Origin: Pseudobdellovibrionaceae bacterium
GTDB taxonomy: Bacteria > Bdellovibrionota > Bdellovibrionia > Bdellovibrionales > Bdellovibrionaceae
NCBI GenBank assembly: GCA_030158485.1
Contig: JAOASS010000014.1
Span: 77,563 to 141,562 of the forward strand
Length of the DNA stretch: 64,000 nucleotides
Direction: 5' to 3'
A program made the translations under genes and the position numbers. Of this stretch, positions 1 to 7,551 are shown in pieces. Position 1 is the stretch's first letter. Every line of letters begins with the position of its first letter. The notes under the pieces were generated by a model that saw only the letters and a program-made list of their open reading frames with translations, was not told the DNA's origin and did not search any database.

Positions 1-1380
1 GCTCATGTTACCTGCGCAACAATCGACCAAGCTGAAAAAGCAATTCAATCAGCACACACTTACTGGAAAGAATGGAAAAAGGTTCCCATTTCTACTCGCG
101 CTCATATTTTAGAAAAAGTCGCAGATATCATGACTGCCAAAAAGTTCGAACTTGCGGCAACTCAAGTTTATGAAGTGGGAAAACCTTGGGCGGAAGCCGA
201 TGCTGATGTCGCAGAAGCCATCGACTTCTGTCGGTACTATGCTCAAAATGCAAAAGAACTTTTTAAAGTACAAAAAGTAGGTGGAATCCCCGGTGAAAAT
301 AGTGATTATATTTATCGCTCCCGGGGCGTGACAGCTGTCATTTCTCCTTGGAACTTTCCCCTTGCTATTCTAGCGGGTCAAGTCACTGCGGCTCTTGTCA
401 CAGGAAATACAGTCGTGATGAAGCCCGCTGAACAAAGCTCGCTTGTCGCATTGGGACTTTTTCAAATTCTGAAGGAAGCAGGTGTCCCTCCTCAAGCCGT
501 TCAATTCCTTCCAGGTTTAGGCGAAGTTGTAGGCGCACACTTAGTTAACCATGCTTTAACTGCAACGATTGCTTTTACAGGCTCGAAAACTGTGGGTTTA
601 TTAATTTTAAATCAAGCTTCACTCATTAAGCCCGGTCAACAAAACGTCAAACGAAGTATTATTGAAATGGGTGGAAAAAATGCCGTGATTATCGATAACG
701 ACGCAGACCTTGATGAAGCTGTTGAAGGCGTTCTTTACAGCGCTTTTGGTTTTGCTGGTCAAAAATGCTCTGCGGCTTCAAGATGTATTATCTTAGAAAA
801 TGTTTATGATCGTTTCAAAGATCGTCTGGTTGAAGCCGCAAAATCAATCACGATTGCAGATGCAAAAGATCCTATTGCTTACTTAGGCCCTGTTGTTGAC
901 GAAGACGCTTACCAAAGACTGATGCAAGAAATTAAAAAAGCGGAACAAAATAACCAAATACTTTACAAATCACCTGTGCCTGCTAACGGCTACTTTGTGC
1001 CGATTACAATTCTTGAAAACGTGAAAGCAAATGATTATTTCGCACAAACAGAATTTTTTGGTCCGCTTTTAGCTCTCCTTAAAGTGAAAGACTTAAATGA
1101 AGCTTTGGAAGCTGCCAACTCGACAGAGTATGCATTAACAGGTGGCTTGTTTTCTCGAAGTCCTGAAAATATTTCGACCGTCAAAGAGGAAATGGTTTGC
1201 GGAAATATGTACATCAACCGCAGCATTACGGGCGCGATGGTCGATCGCCATCCTTTTGGTGGATTTAAGATGTCAGGAGTTGGTAGCAAAACCGGTGGCC
1301 CTGATTACTTACGACAATTTGTTGAACCCGTCTGTATAACAGAGAATAACATTCGCAGAGGCTTTGCTCCAGCAGACTAA
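1..1380 (+). CDS. L-glutamate gamma-semialdehyde dehydrogenase (P5C dehydrogenase), 5' partial
   Basis: The reading frame is open from base 1, so the gene begins outside the window; the ATG at 130 is internal. The visible 459 residues are an aldehyde dehydrogenase: the Rossmann segment with SPWNFPLAI, the EMGGKN general-base motif, and FAGQKCSAASR around the catalytic Cys. The family member that best fits these motifs oxidises glutamate semialdehyde to glutamate with NAD in proline breakdown. It could be a stand-alone RocA or the C-terminal half of a bifunctional PutA; the N-terminal proline dehydrogenase would lie off the edge. It ends only 12 bases from the convergent rhomboid gene, with a short T-run after its stop. 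Confidence 0.88.
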   Translation, partial: AHVTCATIDQAEKAIQSAHTYWKEWKKVPISTRAHILEKVADIMTAKKFELAATQVYEVGKPWAEADADVAEAIDFCRYYAQNAKELFKVQKVGGIPGENSDYIYRSRGVTAVISPWNFPLAILAGQVTAALVTGNTVVMKPAEQSSLVALGLFQILKEAGVPPQAVQFLPGLGEVVGAHLVNHALTATIAFTGSKTVGLLILNQASLIKPGQQNVKRSIIEMGGKNAVIIDNDADLDEAVEGVLYSAFGFAGQKCSAASRCIILENVYDRFKDRLVEAAKSITIADAKDPIAYLGPVVDEDAYQRLMQEIKKAEQNNQILYKSPVPANGYFVPITILENVKANDYFAQTEFFGPLLALLKVKDLNEALEAANSTEYALTGGLFSRSPENISTVKEEMVCGNMYINRSITGAMVDRHPFGGFKMSGVGSKTGGPDYLRQFVEPVCITENNIRRGFAPAD

Positions 1381-1392
1381 GCTTTTTTCGTC

Positions 1393-2322
1393 TTACGTGA
1401 TTTTAACAGGCGCCAGGTTGGCTCCGTATTTAAAAGCTAATCCTAAGATAAGGCCTGCAAAGGCTCCGCCCAAGTGGGCGCTGTGAGCAACCCCACCACC
1501 CCAGCCCGGAGGATTTGACAGGAGCTCCGATAGATCGCCCACTAAAAACAAAGAAATGACCCAAAGAGGACTTAAATAAACTCGTCCGTAAAAACCTTGA
1601 ACTGGGGCTAAAAAATAAAAGTATTCAATATTTTTTCGCAATGATCCAGCGGCCACGAACCCCATTAAAGCTGTCACAGAAGCACTGGCTCCGACCATGG
1701 GAATGAGTCCCGATGTTTCCATATTCATAAAAAAAGAAGCTCCGACTAATCCACCCAAAAGATAAATCACACCCAACATCAATCCGCCTACCATTTTTTC
1801 AACGACAGCAGCGAAAAAAATCATGAGCAGCATATTCGAAAACAGATGATAAGCACCTTGATGAGAAAACTGATAAGTAATCCAAGTCAGAGGTTTATTT
1901 TCAACTTGTGATAAACCAAAGATGTTAATGGCTTTATTTTCTTGGTTTTTAAAAATGAGATCAAAATCTTTTCTCCACTGATCAAATCCGACGGGATCAA
2001 TTTTTGACTGCCACTGATTCAAACTTAAAATAAAATCCCCGTCCCTCACAGCTTGAGACCCAAGAGCCTGTACTTCTAATTCCTGTCGTCCCAATTGAGA
2101 CGCTTTATTCCATTCTAAATAATATCTTCCCGCTTGTTGTATGAACTCATTTGTTAATTCGTTTTCACTTTTTTTAGATGATATTGCTTTTTTGTCAGGC
2201 TCGGGCGACTGGTAAAATAAAACACAATAAAAAAACAGATTCAGAAAAGCCAGAGTGATGGTCCAGGGAAACACTTCCATCAATTCCGTGATTTTAAACT
2301 GAGGTGGAACCGGTACGATCAC
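1393..2322 (-). CDS. rhomboid family intramembrane serine protease
   Basis: A polytopic membrane protein of 309 residues. An N-terminal membrane helix (about 18-38) is followed by a soluble stretch of about 110 residues and then a six-helix rhomboid core. The core shows the HxxxN loop (YHLFSNM), the serine motif GASAS near residue 212 and the catalytic His in HLGGAFAG. Rhomboids cut transmembrane helices of substrate proteins inside the bilayer; the substrate here is unknown. The start is GTG, overlapping the stop of the upstream RDD gene as GTGA and preceded by AGAGGG, so the two genes are translationally coupled. The long insert between helix 1 and the core is unusual and may bind a partner. 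Confidence 0.87.
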   Translation of the reverse strand: MIVPVPPQFKITELMEVFPWTITLAFLNLFFYCVLFYQSPEPDKKAISSKKSENELTNEFIQQAGRYYLEWNKASQLGRQELEVQALGSQAVRDGDFILSLNQWQSKIDPVGFDQWRKDFDLIFKNQENKAINIFGLSQVENKPLTWITYQFSHQGAYHLFSNMLLMIFFAAVVEKMVGGLMLGVIYLLGGLVGASFFMNMETSGLIPMVGASASVTALMGFVAAGSLRKNIEYFYFLAPVQGFYGRVYLSPLWVISLFLVGDLSELLSNPPGWGGGVAHSAHLGGAFAGLILGLAFKYGANLAPVKIT

Positions 2323-3476
2323 GGCAACCCTCTTTCTACGACATATTTTTTAATAGCAGAAACTTCATCAGAGCTGGCTGGAACTCGTTTTTGTTTTATT
2401 TGATTTTCACGAAGAGCCCAAAACAAACTCACATCCCAAATTTTCAAAGCGTCTTCCAATGTGGAGTTCAATGCTGCTTGCTTTTTCACTTGATTATAAA
2501 TTTTAAGCGCACTAACAAACTGAGCTTTTTTAGTCAGCTCCTTCATTAAGTAGACTCGCAAAGTGAGCCCCTGAACTTCTTCTAGTTTTTGAGACCAAGC
2601 TTGAAGAGTTTTGTCATCGTTTTTAACTGAATACTTTGACAGCGCGCAAATTGAATCTGGCTTTTCGTTTGGGCTCCAATTGCAAATCTGAACTGACAAA
2701 GCTTCTTTAACATCTTCATCTTTTTCGACTTGGAGTTTAAAAAAGTAAGCAATCGATTTTTCATATTTTTTACCTGAACGCCAAATTCGATCTTCAATTT
2801 CATTTTGAGTATCTTCAGAAAAATCTTTTTTCAAAAGAGCTTGGGCTACGAAACTATCCGTGCTTTCAGAAGACTCCTCATCGGGTATAAAAGTCAGTTC
2901 TTCTTTTCCATCAATAAATGAATTAAAGGAAATAAAAACTAAGAAAAGTCCTAGGATCATAAAAAATCGGACCATTTGAACATTCAACTGAATCGTCGGG
3001 CTAAAAGGTTTCGATTTCAAATCAATCACGAATGTATCAGACACCCGATCGTGCCAAGCTCGTCCGAGCACGTGAGTAATGACTTCAAGAAATGGAAGAC
3101 CTAATAAAAAAAATGAAAAAAGTGAAAAAGTAGAACGCAACAAACATTGATTCCAACTCAGTTGGCCATTCAAAGAACGAACTCGAGTGTGTATGATCAT
3201 TCCACCAGGAGTCGTTCCCATAAAATAAAGAAAAGCCGCTTGAACAACAATATAACTTAAAACCCAAAGTAAAATGATTTCATACCAGATTGTCGATTCA
3301 AAACCTTGCAAGTAATCAAGTCTTGCATCTCGAATATGCAGCGAAGGGACGAAACTTGCGATTGGGACCAAAAGCATCAGATCAAATGATCCGGCTATGA
3401 ATCGATCCATCATAGATGCGGGTTTGAGAGGCGTATTATTTTGAAAATGTGGAGCCGATAAATCTGGTATTACCAT
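2319..3476 (-). CDS. RDD family membrane protein with C-terminal helical domain
   Basis: Residues about 20-150 form an RDD domain: the Arg-containing first helix (DRFIAGSFDLMLLV), a central TTPGGM loop and the closing WHDRVSDTFVID motif. A further membrane helix lies near 172-185. The remaining 200 residues look soluble and helical and could be TPR-like. RDD proteins have been linked to ion exchange or transport, but the family role is broad, so no substrate is assigned. It is first in a two-gene operon with the rhomboid protease, sharing a GTGA overlap. Inference: the pair may act together in membrane protein turnover. Confidence 0.75.
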   Translation of the reverse strand: MVIPDLSAPHFQNNTPLKPASMMDRFIAGSFDLMLLVPIASFVPSLHIRDARLDYLQGFESTIWYEIILLWVLSYIVVQAAFLYFMGTTPGGMIIHTRVRSLNGQLSWNQCLLRSTFSLFSFFLLGLPFLEVITHVLGRAWHDRVSDTFVIDLKSKPFSPTIQLNVQMVRFFMILGLFLVFISFNSFIDGKEELTFIPDEESSESTDSFVAQALLKKDFSEDTQNEIEDRIWRSGKKYEKSIAYFFKLQVEKDEDVKEALSVQICNWSPNEKPDSICALSKYSVKNDDKTLQAWSQKLEEVQGLTLRVYLMKELTKKAQFVSALKIYNQVKKQAALNSTLEDALKIWDVSLFWALRENQIKQKRVPASSDEVSAIKKYVVERGLP

Positions 3477-3503
3477 GATCTTCTATCGGCTTAAAACATG
3501 TGA

Positions 3504-4100
3504 CTACTGAGTCGAAAACTCAAGTTTCCTAACGGTCTGAAGATCATCTAGACCAAAAATAGCCTGGCCGACAGTCTGTCCTTTTTTATCCAATAGTTTA
3601 TACGTTTCTACTTTTGAACGAAGCTCCTGCTTCTGAGTATCTAACTCAACGCGATCAAAAGAAACGGACCAGACAGCTTTATAGGATTCCAAAAATTCTT
3701 CCCTGTTTTTAAGCTCAACGGGTTTGATCATTTCTAATGAAGAAATTCGCGATCCATCACGAGTCATTTTAACATCACCTTGCAAAACACCAAATAATAA
3801 ATTATCCAGCTGATTTGGTTCTTCACTTGTATAACCGGGCCGTATATTAGATCCCTTTAAAGAATCAGCCCAATTGTGTTCCCATTTAATTTGTTTTTCA
3901 ATGTCTTGGGAAGGCAGACTTGCTAAACCTCTTGATGTGCTGATTTTTTGATTTGCAAATTGAATCCATTCGCTCAAAGAAAGCGAAACAACTAAAACCG
4001 ATAAAAGGGAAAGTGGGATAACAGCTTTTTGCTGAAATGATTTTTGTAAAATTCGTGCTCGCACTGATTTTTCCTTTGGAAATTCAAGAATTTTAGCCAT
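3504..4100 (-). CDS. hypothetical single-pass membrane protein
   Basis: A protein of 198 residues that I do not recognise. It has a short basic cytoplasmic N-terminus, one membrane helix at about 29-46 and a soluble C-terminal part of about 150 residues that would face the periplasm. The ATG is preceded by a GGGGG-type ribosome binding site about 9 bases upstream. It lies 27 bases upstream of the RDD gene on the same strand and is probably in the same transcript. The soluble part has alternating charged strands, resembling small periplasmic lipid- or peptidoglycan-associated domains, but there is no diagnostic motif. Confidence 0.6.
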   Translation of the reverse strand: MAKILEFPKEKSVRARILQKSFQQKAVIPLSLLSVLVVSLSLSEWIQFANQKISTSRGLASLPSQDIEKQIKWEHNWADSLKGSNIRPGYTSEEPNQLDNLLFGVLQGDVKMTRDGSRISSLEMIKPVELKNREEFLESYKAVWSVSFDRVELDTQKQELRSKVETYKLLDKKGQTVGQAIFGLDDLQTVRKLEFSTQ

Positions 4101-4296
4101 ATTAAACGGCCCCCTTTTTTGAGTCTAATTCATAATCGATCCAAGATCTTGTATTGCGAGACTGGGACCAGGTCTAGAATCTCTAGATTCGACCTCAAGC
4201 GCTTTTCATGTGAATCAGCTGGACGACTGTCGATTATTCTTTAGGCGGCTCAGAATAAGACGTCTCTGAATAAAACAGATTCCATTATCAACTTTA

Positions 4297-4333
4297 AAAT
4301 AAATAAAATCGACTTTTCAAAGTCGATTTTATT
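4297..4333 (-). terminator. intrinsic terminator after the Fis-like gene
   Basis: A perfect 15-bp inverted repeat (4302-4316 with 4319-4333) lies 43 bases past the stop of the minus-strand Fis-like gene. Read on the minus strand it runs into a T-rich tract (TTTATTTTAAAG). Confidence 0.8.
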
Positions 4334-4376
4334 TTGTTCAATCAGTTTCATAACATTGATTTTGGAAATGCTAAAT

Positions 4377-4805
4377 TTATGCTGCCATTGCTTTTTTCTT
4401 ACGAGCTACTGCGGGATCAATCTGGTACTGCTTTACTTTTCTATAAAGTGTCGCCCGTCCGATACCCAACGCTTTTGCAGCTTCTGTTAAGTTACCTTTG
4501 TATTGCAAAATAGCATTTTCAATCGCTTTTGCTTCCATGTGATCCATCTTTTGAACATGGGAATCATTTGAAGATGGAAAAGCTAAAACTTGCCCTGGAG
4601 AATTTGAAACCATTGAATTCGCACCACCAGCTAAAGCCGGTACTCCTTGAATCAACTGTTGACGAAAGAAAGGGCTTTCAAGTCCCGTTCTCCACTGCTC
4701 AGGCGAGAAAGTTTGCACAGTGCAATCCTGACCTTCAAATTGTTTTTTACTGTTATCAACGAAGTCATGATTGCTGCTCACCATGATGACGATTGAACGA
4801 GACAT
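4377..4805 (-). CDS. Fis-type HTH transcriptional regulator without an ATPase domain
   Basis: A protein of 142 residues. The last 50 residues form a Fis/NtrC-type helix-turn-helix: an AIENAILQYKGNLTEAAKAL helix pair followed by GIGRATLYRKV. The first 55 residues resemble a reduced receiver-like fold (IVIMVSSNHDF), but no phosphoacceptor Asp can be placed with confidence. The sigma-54 AAA+ domain that usually sits between such parts is missing; a low-complexity linker of about 40 residues replaces it. It probably acts as a DNA-bending or conventional regulator rather than a sigma-54 activator. An excellent AGGAGG site precedes the ATG. Two inverted repeats upstream may be operators, and a terminator follows. 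Confidence 0.75.
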   Translation of the reverse strand: MSRSIVIMVSSNHDFVDNSKKQFEGQDCTVQTFSPEQWRTGLESPFFRQQLIQGVPALAGGANSMVSNSPGQVLAFPSSNDSHVQKMDHMEAKAIENAILQYKGNLTEAAKALGIGRATLYRKVKQYQIDPAVARKKKAMAA

Positions 4806-4823
4806 GTATCCTCCTGAAAAACA

Positions 4824-4880
4824 ACAGCTTCACTTTAAGCTGTCGTGAAATGTGTCATATCGATTCATTATCGAGACACA
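4824..4880 (-). promoter_or_regulatory. two inverted repeats in the leader of the Fis-like gene
   Basis: Upstream of the Fis-like gene, ACAGCTT (4824-4830) pairs with AAGCTGT (4837-4843). TGTGTC (4851-4856) pairs with GACACA (4875-4880), with an inner TCGA/TCGA pair. The spacing suits a dimer operator or leader hairpins. Function is inferred only from position. Confidence 0.3.
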
Positions 4881-4918
4881 CTTCTTTTCGGCGGATCAAT
4901 GTGAGACTAAAGGGGCTT

Positions 4919-4963
4919 GAAAAAAAAATGGACCTTAGGCGCGGCTTTTGCGGCTAAGGTCCA
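4919..4963 (-). terminator. intrinsic terminator after the gene at 5037-5615
   Basis: A 10-bp stem (4929-4938 with 4954-4963) encloses a GC-rich loop. On the minus strand an eight-base T-run follows it. It lies about 75 bases past the stop of the upstream minus-strand gene. Confidence 0.8.
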
Positions 4964-5036
4964 GAATGAAAAATATTGAACTGAGTTTTTTGAACGAATA
5001 AAAAGTCTTGTCGGGACTTAAAACTTAATGTCCGCT

Positions 5037-5615
5037 CTATCTTCGTCCTGACTTGATTTTCAATTGAAGTTTTGAAATTAAATGTACGGCCATTTTTTCT
5101 TGAACCTTACACATTTTTAATTCGTCGCGACGGTAAGAACGTTGTGAAGGGGTCAGTGTTCCTGTTTCAAGTTCCATTTCGTAATCCATTTTAGAAGACC
5201 GAATGCCTTCAAGTTCTTTCGTTTGTTGCTTGAAAAGTTTTGTCACTCCAGAAAGAGGAGCCACTTCAATCCACTCTTCTTTGCCACGGTACCAGCTCAC
5301 CATTCTTAAAAATCGAGCTTTATTTTTTGCTAAAGTAAATTTCGGAAATTGCTGATCTGGCAAATCTAAGATGTTATTGATTTCATCAAGACTGGCCATG
5401 TCGTCTTCTTCTTCATTCAATGGCATGCTTTGCATTTCACTTTCAAGAGCCGCCAATTCTCGAGCTTCTTCTTCAGAAGATAAATCAAATTGTGAGCGCG
5501 GCTTTGACCGAGTTTCTTCCGAATCTAATGATTCGTCTGCGTCTTCGATAGCCTCCATTGATTTTTCATTGATTGACTTCATAGTAGCTGGTTCATTTGA
5601 ATTCACATTCGACAT
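5037..5615 (-). CDS. hypothetical protein, acidic N-terminus and basic C-terminus
   Basis: A protein of 192 residues from the ATG at 5615. A CGGGGGA ribosome binding site five bases upstream favours this start over a longer frame beginning at 5666. Residues 1-85 are strongly acidic and probably disordered, rich in Glu, Asp and Ser. Residues 90-192 are basic and look structured, with a KARFLRMVSWYRGKEEW stretch followed by a coiled-coil-like helix. I do not recognise the family. The split charge pattern resembles proteins that bind nucleic acid or ribosomes through the basic part, but that is a guess. It is a single-gene unit with its own terminator. Confidence 0.65.
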   Translation of the reverse strand: MSNVNSNEPATMKSINEKSMEAIEDADESLDSEETRSKPRSQFDLSSEEEARELAALESEMQSMPLNEEEDDMASLDEINNILDLPDQQFPKFTLAKNKARFLRMVSWYRGKEEWIEVAPLSGVTKLFKQQTKELEGIRSSKMDYEMELETGTLTPSQRSYRRDELKMCKVQEKMAVHLISKLQLKIKSGRR

Positions 5616-5850
5616 TATTTCCCCCGGTAGAGCGTTTCTGTATACCGCACATGAAGGCATTGACACAAGATGGCGAAGCGTAAAAAGCTCTCAATTTGGT
5701 ATTTTTAACATTTTAAAACCCAGAAAAGAGCTTGAAAGTTGAAAAAACAAGAAGAGAAAAGTCTGAATCTACCCAAATTAAATTTGAAAAGTAAAATATG
5801 CAATCCGAAGAAGTCTCGATTGTTTTGAGGAAAAAATTTCTGAATTTTTA

Positions 5851-5884
5851 AAAAAACCCCACATTTGTTTCAAATGTGGGGTTT
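5851..5884 (-). terminator. intrinsic terminator after the HNH nuclease gene
   Basis: AACCCCACATTTG pairs with CAAATGTGGGGTT around a 3-base loop, followed on the minus strand by a T-tract. It lies 29 bases past the stop of the gene at 5913-6413. Confidence 0.88.
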
Positions 5885-5912
5885 GAATGATCTTATTTTA
5901 AAATGGTTTATT

Positions 5913-6413
5913 TTAAAGTCGGCTAACGTAAGCCAAGATGCCTTTAATCTGAGAAAAGTCGCTTTTCCCTTTTTTGATCAAAGCAATGGCTTCAGCTTGC
6001 TTTAAGCGCCCCATTGACATCTTTTCACATAGCAAAGGCTCCATTGGATCAGTTTGCTGGTAAACTCGCTCATGCTGAGGCCATAAGTTTGAAATATCAT
6101 TACTTCCACCCATGCAAAGAGGAATGTAGTGATCGATTTTGAAGCTCATGCGATTACCTGAATTGATATTGTAACCAAATTTAGAAACGTAAACTTTAAT
6201 TACATGCCATTTCGTTTCTGGATCGACATCGCGTTCACAATACTTAATTCGTTCTGGGTAACGAATTCGAGTCGCAAACTGACAAAGTTGACCAGGAGTC
6301 AAAGTTGGATCTGGCATCAAAGGGTATGAGCCCTGCTGACCAGCTTGCGAAAATTGAATAAAACTGAAACTCAGAACGAGCGCTGCTAGAACATGTTTAA
6401 CAGATGCCTTCAT
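5913..6413 (-). CDS. secreted HNH-like nuclease
   Basis: A protein of 166 residues with a clear signal peptide (about 1-24, ending FSQAG). The mature part carries an HNH-type core: KIDHYIPLCMGGSNDISNLW followed by PQHERVY, where the DH, the GG turn and the NLWPQ motif match HNH proteins. Several cysteines (CQF, KYCERD, LCMGG, LCEKM) could form disulfides outside the cytoplasm. It is expected to cut nucleic acid in the periplasm or outside the cell. A GAGGGG ribosome binding site precedes the ATG, and the gene stands alone. A secreted nuclease would fit nutrient salvage from other cells. Activity cannot be confirmed by eye because the metal-binding His of the last helix is uncertain. Confidence 0.72.
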   Translation of the reverse strand: MKASVKHVLAALVLSFSFIQFSQAGQQGSYPLMPDPTLTPGQLCQFATRIRYPERIKYCERDVDPETKWHVIKVYVSKFGYNINSGNRMSFKIDHYIPLCMGGSNDISNLWPQHERVYQQTDPMEPLLCEKMSMGRLKQAEAIALIKKGKSDFSQIKGILAYVSRL

Positions 6414-6582
6414 TTATTAATCCCCTCAGTAGAGAAGCATTTACGGTGCTTCGTAGAAACGCTGAACCTTATTTCCAGCTTATATCTTTGGTCTGGGACA
6501 ACAATTAGCGACTTGTGTAAATTCGATCAAGTAAGTTTCGAATCTTGACCAAGTCCTGATGACGCATTAAGTAATCTGGCTT

Positions 6583-7536
6583 ATGAGAAAATGCAAACAA
6601 ATATCCAATTTAAAAACCACTATCCTCGTTGTTTTCTTCGCACATATAACTTGGGCAGCACCCAAAAACGTTTCTATTGCAGCTGAAGTAGTCAAAGTTA
6701 AATTGTCCTCTACAGAATCCGCTTACGCTTTAGTCAGAATATTAGATGAAGAGCTTCCCACTTTGATTTTTTTACCCGGAATATTCCGAGGCTTTCTTCA
6801 AAATGAAGATTTTTTAAATGTTCTCAATCGAAAAAAGTTGAATTGGGTGGCTTGGCACACAAGTCGTCACCCTGAATCCATTAAAATCGGAAATCAAAAT
6901 CCTTGGTTTCACCCAGCAACAAGCCAAAGTTTAGCTCATGAGCTCGTCACACTTAAAAAATTTTTAAAAATTAAAAAACCCATTCTGGTGACTCTTTCTT
7001 ATAGTGCGAGCCTGATTCCGTTTGTGGATTCAAACGCATTTCCCGTAGTCATCGAGACAGCTCCTATGGGGCAAGCTTTAGAAAACAATCCTCCAGCACC
7101 TTTTTATGATAGTTGGAAACAGTGGATGGGTTTTTTCCCAGTTTTTGGAAATATTGTCATCGCTAACCAAGAATATTGGGCTTACCGTGGTTTCTGGATG
7201 CAACAAACTGAAAGTTTGGCTCAAACTTATCCAAGTTACGGGCCTTACAAAAGGCCGATTGCAGAAGGCCTTGCTCAATTAGCTTATGCGGGACGTGATT
7301 TTGATTTAAGACAACAAGACTTTGCCAAGGGACCCAAAAGATTTTGGATTTTAGGCCAAAAAGAAAACCGCTCCCGAAAAACGATTCAATTACAAGCCAT
7401 CAAACTTTATGAAGAACAATCAGGAAATAAAAACTCTGCTATCATGATCGAAAATTCAGCGCATGTCATTCCGAATGAAAATCCGTTGGCTTACGTCAAA
7501 GTTTTATCTGAACTTGTACAAAAGATATTTGAGTAG
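6583..7536 (+). CDS. secreted alpha/beta-hydrolase-like protein
   Basis: A protein of 317 residues with a signal peptide (about 1-26, ending TWAAP). After a beta-strand region it shows LIFLPGIFRGF, which fits an oxyanion-hole loop. LVTLSYSASLIPF has a serine in the nucleophile-elbow position, though the usual G-x-S-x-G is degenerate. A late ENSAHVIPNENP segment could supply the catalytic His. This is the layout of an alpha/beta-hydrolase such as a lipase or esterase. The altered elbow leaves activity open. It is followed 15 bases later by the YejM-like gene, so they are probably cotranscribed. Start choice is uncertain; no strong ribosome binding site is visible. Confidence 0.6.
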   Translation: MRKCKQISNLKTTILVVFFAHITWAAPKNVSIAAEVVKVKLSSTESAYALVRILDEELPTLIFLPGIFRGFLQNEDFLNVLNRKKLNWVAWHTSRHPESIKIGNQNPWFHPATSQSLAHELVTLKKFLKIKKPILVTLSYSASLIPFVDSNAFPVVIETAPMGQALENNPPAPFYDSWKQWMGFFPVFGNIVIANQEYWAYRGFWMQQTESLAQTYPSYGPYKRPIAEGLAQLAYAGRDFDLRQQDFAKGPKRFWILGQKENRSRKTIQLQAIKLYEEQSGNKNSAIMIENSAHVIPNENPLAYVKVLSELVQKIFE

Positions 7537-7551
7537 ATACAATCAGATCAG

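Noticed and set aside
5616..5666. Longer N-terminus for the acidic protein
   Set aside because: The upstream extension lacks a ribosome binding site, whereas CGGGGGA lies directly before the ATG at 5615.
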